From NCBI GenBank assembly GCA_017448825.1, contig JAFSKR010000069.1:62001-126000 (forward strand): a stretch of DNA of 64,000 nt, given 5' to 3'. Position numbers and translations under genes: made by a program. Shown here one piece after another: positions 62,366-64,000 of this stretch. The notes beneath the pieces were generated by a model that did no database searches, was not told the origin of the DNA, and was given only the letters and a program-made list of their open reading frames with translations. Origin of the DNA: Bacteroidaceae bacterium (GTDB lineage: Bacteria > Bacteroidota > Bacteroidia > Bacteroidales > Bacteroidaceae). The first letter of the stretch is position 1. Every line of letters begins with the position of its first letter.

Positions 62366-64000
62366 ATGAAAAAACATTTTCTCATGTTCAGCCTGTTGAT
62401 TTCAGCCCTTGCTGTAAATGCACAGGTAACCCCCAAGGTACAACCAGAGGCTCCCGTCACTGGCAAACAGTATGTGCTGGTGAATAAAGCACAAACAACA
62501 TCGCAGTACATGAGCCGCACCTCATGGGATGGAGCACTCTACTTTCTCGGAGAGACGGACTCAAAGTATGCTGACTATGCCCTGACGGCTTTGAGCAATG
62601 AAGATGGCTCGTGGTCGTTTACATTGCCCACAAGCAACGAAGAAGAAGCAGGTGTCACCTACATGGTGCTTCCTGCCAACTCAGCCAATGTAAACGTCAA
62701 TTCGATGGAACCCGCTCATTGGTTCCTCGATGCAAAAGAGGGAGGCTACTACCAGTTGATTCTTGGCGAGGGCAACAACCCCGCAGCACTTGCACAGGCA
62801 GAGTTTACGCCAACGAAGGATATTCGTATGCACCTGAACGCAGGTAGCCAGTATTTCTGTGTAACTTATGCTGGTGGCCCTTGGTATCCCGACTGTCTGG
62901 GTGACATCACCGAGACTGAGAACGAAGCCACAGGCGACCTGCTCTTTGCCGCCAACGACTCCACCTCTTTCTACTGGGGGTTTGTTTCTGTGGACAACGT
63001 TCCAGCCTATTACACCGACCTGCAATACTCTGGTGCCATCAACAAGTACTATGACCAATACTGCGACATGGACGGCTATACCGAAGGGTTCCTCGCCACA
63101 TACAATGCTGCCGCTACACTCTACAACAACGCAGCAGATGATGATGCACTCTTCGAGGCAGGCATTCCTGAAATGCTGAACGCCAAGGTGGCTCTTTACA
63201 ACGAGATTGAATCAGCCATCGCTCTCAACGAAGATGAAGACGCTGTGCTGGCTGCCGCCATTGCTGCCGCCAAGAGTGCCTTCGACACCAAGACAGCTAC
63301 TGCTGACATAACCAACGCAACGACTACGCTGAAGCAAGCTGAGACCAACTACTCAATGGGAAGTGGAGACATCACCTCATTGGGCACGAATATGTCTTTC
63401 GAAGACCTTTCAGCACAGGATGGCAACCAATCCTCAAGTGTGGCAGGTGCCCCTACAGGTTGGAACGTTTACATCAATGGCACCCAAGTGGTGACAGCTG
63501 ACCAAGTGAGAAGTGCTGGTATTGGTGGTTGGCATGGTGTGAACAACGATGCCGAGGGCGAAATCATGGATGGAAGTGTGGCATTCGGCATTTGGAACGG
63601 CTCTGTGCCCACTTACGAGATTTCGCAAACCATCACCCAACTGGAGAATGGCACTTACGAAATTACCGCAGGTCTGATGGCTGGAAGCAATGGCAACGGT
63701 TCTCGTCTCACTACACAGCGCATCTTCGGAAACCTCAACTCCACTTACTACGCTGGTCAAGAGGAATACGACCTCTCTGAACTCGACAAGACGGAAGTAT
63801 TTGCCTTTGCAGGCAATGAAATCATCACAACCGACCGCGAGATGCGTCCCGTAACGGTGAAAGCATTTGTGTATGACGGTACGCTCACGTTTGGCGTGCG
63901 CACAGATGGCAACATTGCTGCCACCAACCGCACGGCATCCAATGGTGCAGGTGGCGACGGATGGTTCAAGACGGACAACTTCACTGTCAAGAAGCTGGGC
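62366..64000 (+). CDS. Large secreted protein, 3' end cut off by the window
   Basis: The frame is open from ATG 62366 to the window end (545 codons). A signal peptide (MKKHFLMFSLLISALAVNAQ) is followed by a lectin- or carbohydrate-binding-like domain (about 28-210, QYVLVNKAQTTSQYMS, AGSQYFCVTYAGGPWYPD). A helical FIVAR-like segment (about 265-330, DAVLAAAIAAAKSAFDTKTA, TTLKQAETNYS) follows. From about 338 a second beta-domain begins (SLGTNMSFEDLSAQDG, GWNVYINGT, ISQTITQLENGTYEITAGLM), like a CBM-type sandwich on a multi-domain surface enzyme. The catalytic domain, if any, lies outside. It is divergent from the propeller-AraC regulator, which probably controls it. Confidence 0.8.
   Translation, partial: MKKHFLMFSLLISALAVNAQVTPKVQPEAPVTGKQYVLVNKAQTTSQYMSRTSWDGALYFLGETDSKYADYALTALSNEDGSWSFTLPTSNEEEAGVTYMVLPANSANVNVNSMEPAHWFLDAKEGGYYQLILGEGNNPAALAQAEFTPTKDIRMHLNAGSQYFCVTYAGGPWYPDCLGDITETENEATGDLLFAANDSTSFYWGFVSVDNVPAYYTDLQYSGAINKYYDQYCDMDGYTEGFLATYNAAATLYNNAADDDALFEAGIPEMLNAKVALYNEIESAIALNEDEDAVLAAAIAAAKSAFDTKTATADITNATTTLKQAETNYSMGSGDITSLGTNMSFEDLSAQDGNQSSSVAGAPTGWNVYINGTQVVTADQVRSAGIGGWHGVNNDAEGEIMDGSVAFGIWNGSVPTYEISQTITQLENGTYEITAGLMAGSNGNGSRLTTQRIFGNLNSTYYAGQEEYDLSELDKTEVFAFAGNEIITTDREMRPVTVKAFVYDGTLTFGVRTDGNIAATNRTASNGAGGDGWFKTDNFTVKKLG

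Overview
The window looks like a chromosomal segment of a Bacteroidales bacterium, most likely Prevotella-like (inference). Supporting signs: promoters of the Bacteroidetes type (TTTG, 19-20 bases, TAnnTTTG), a lipoprotein TamA homologue (TamL) paired with TamB, a DUF3943 outer-membrane protein, a DUF1599/BT_3928-type/tpiA/SPOR/folE cluster, a propeller-AraC regulator, and secreted proteins ending in a GIYI..GKKVLVR-like tail. About 37 genes are supported. No rRNA, tRNA, CRISPR array, prophage, transposase or defence gene was seen.

Layout. 1-545 is a truncated thiD on the minus strand. 546-1554 is a 1 kb non-coding stretch with a possible terminated leader RNA. 1555-6982 is a plus-strand run: a membrane TPR/HTH regulator, a CotH-family secreted protein and a two-module secreted protein. 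7285-9343 encodes a cyclophilin lipoprotein and an M16 zinc peptidase. 9535-13178 (minus) holds an RluA-family synthase, fabG and a TetR regulator, then radA. 13329-14933 is a DUF3943 protein. 15411-25712 (minus) holds a B3/B4 protein, tamL, tamB, mdh and a XylE-type sugar transporter. 26136-29515 is a tandem pair of paralogous Cache sensors; the first has lost its kinase, the second is a full histidine kinase. 29550-34498 (minus) holds an omega-amidase-like nitrilase, a YfhO membrane protein and an isopropylmalate/citramalate synthase-like enzyme. 34616-37428 is a porin and a sodium:solute symporter.

38088-51722 (plus) is mostly housekeeping: a hypothetical gene, xseA, xseB, ndk, an M23/LysM peptidase, DUF1599, DoxX/MauE-like, tpiA, SPOR, folE, dnaG, a GH30 glycosidase and recG. 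A dipeptidyl-peptidase-like S9 enzyme (minus) follows, then bcp, an SLC13 permease, an MscS channel and an exported nitroreductase (plus). The right end is a divergent pair: a propeller-AraC one-component regulator and a truncated large secreted protein that may be its target.

The most unusual signal is between genes. Five intergenic spacers carry degenerate arrays with a period of 23 bases (one step in one array is 22): 1237-1304, 7028-7096, 15043-15116, 15126-15263 and 37598-37827. A sixth spacer has a 46-base array at 9412-9547. Unit sequences differ between arrays while the period is kept. Several arrays are partly palindromic, and the one at 15126 forms a near-perfect large hairpin. 23 is not a multiple of 3, so these are not coding repeats. 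Other points of interest are the pseudo-kinase sensor pair, TTG starts on three DNA-metabolism genes, a G12 tract before tamB, and a large inverted repeat that ends on the symporter start codon.
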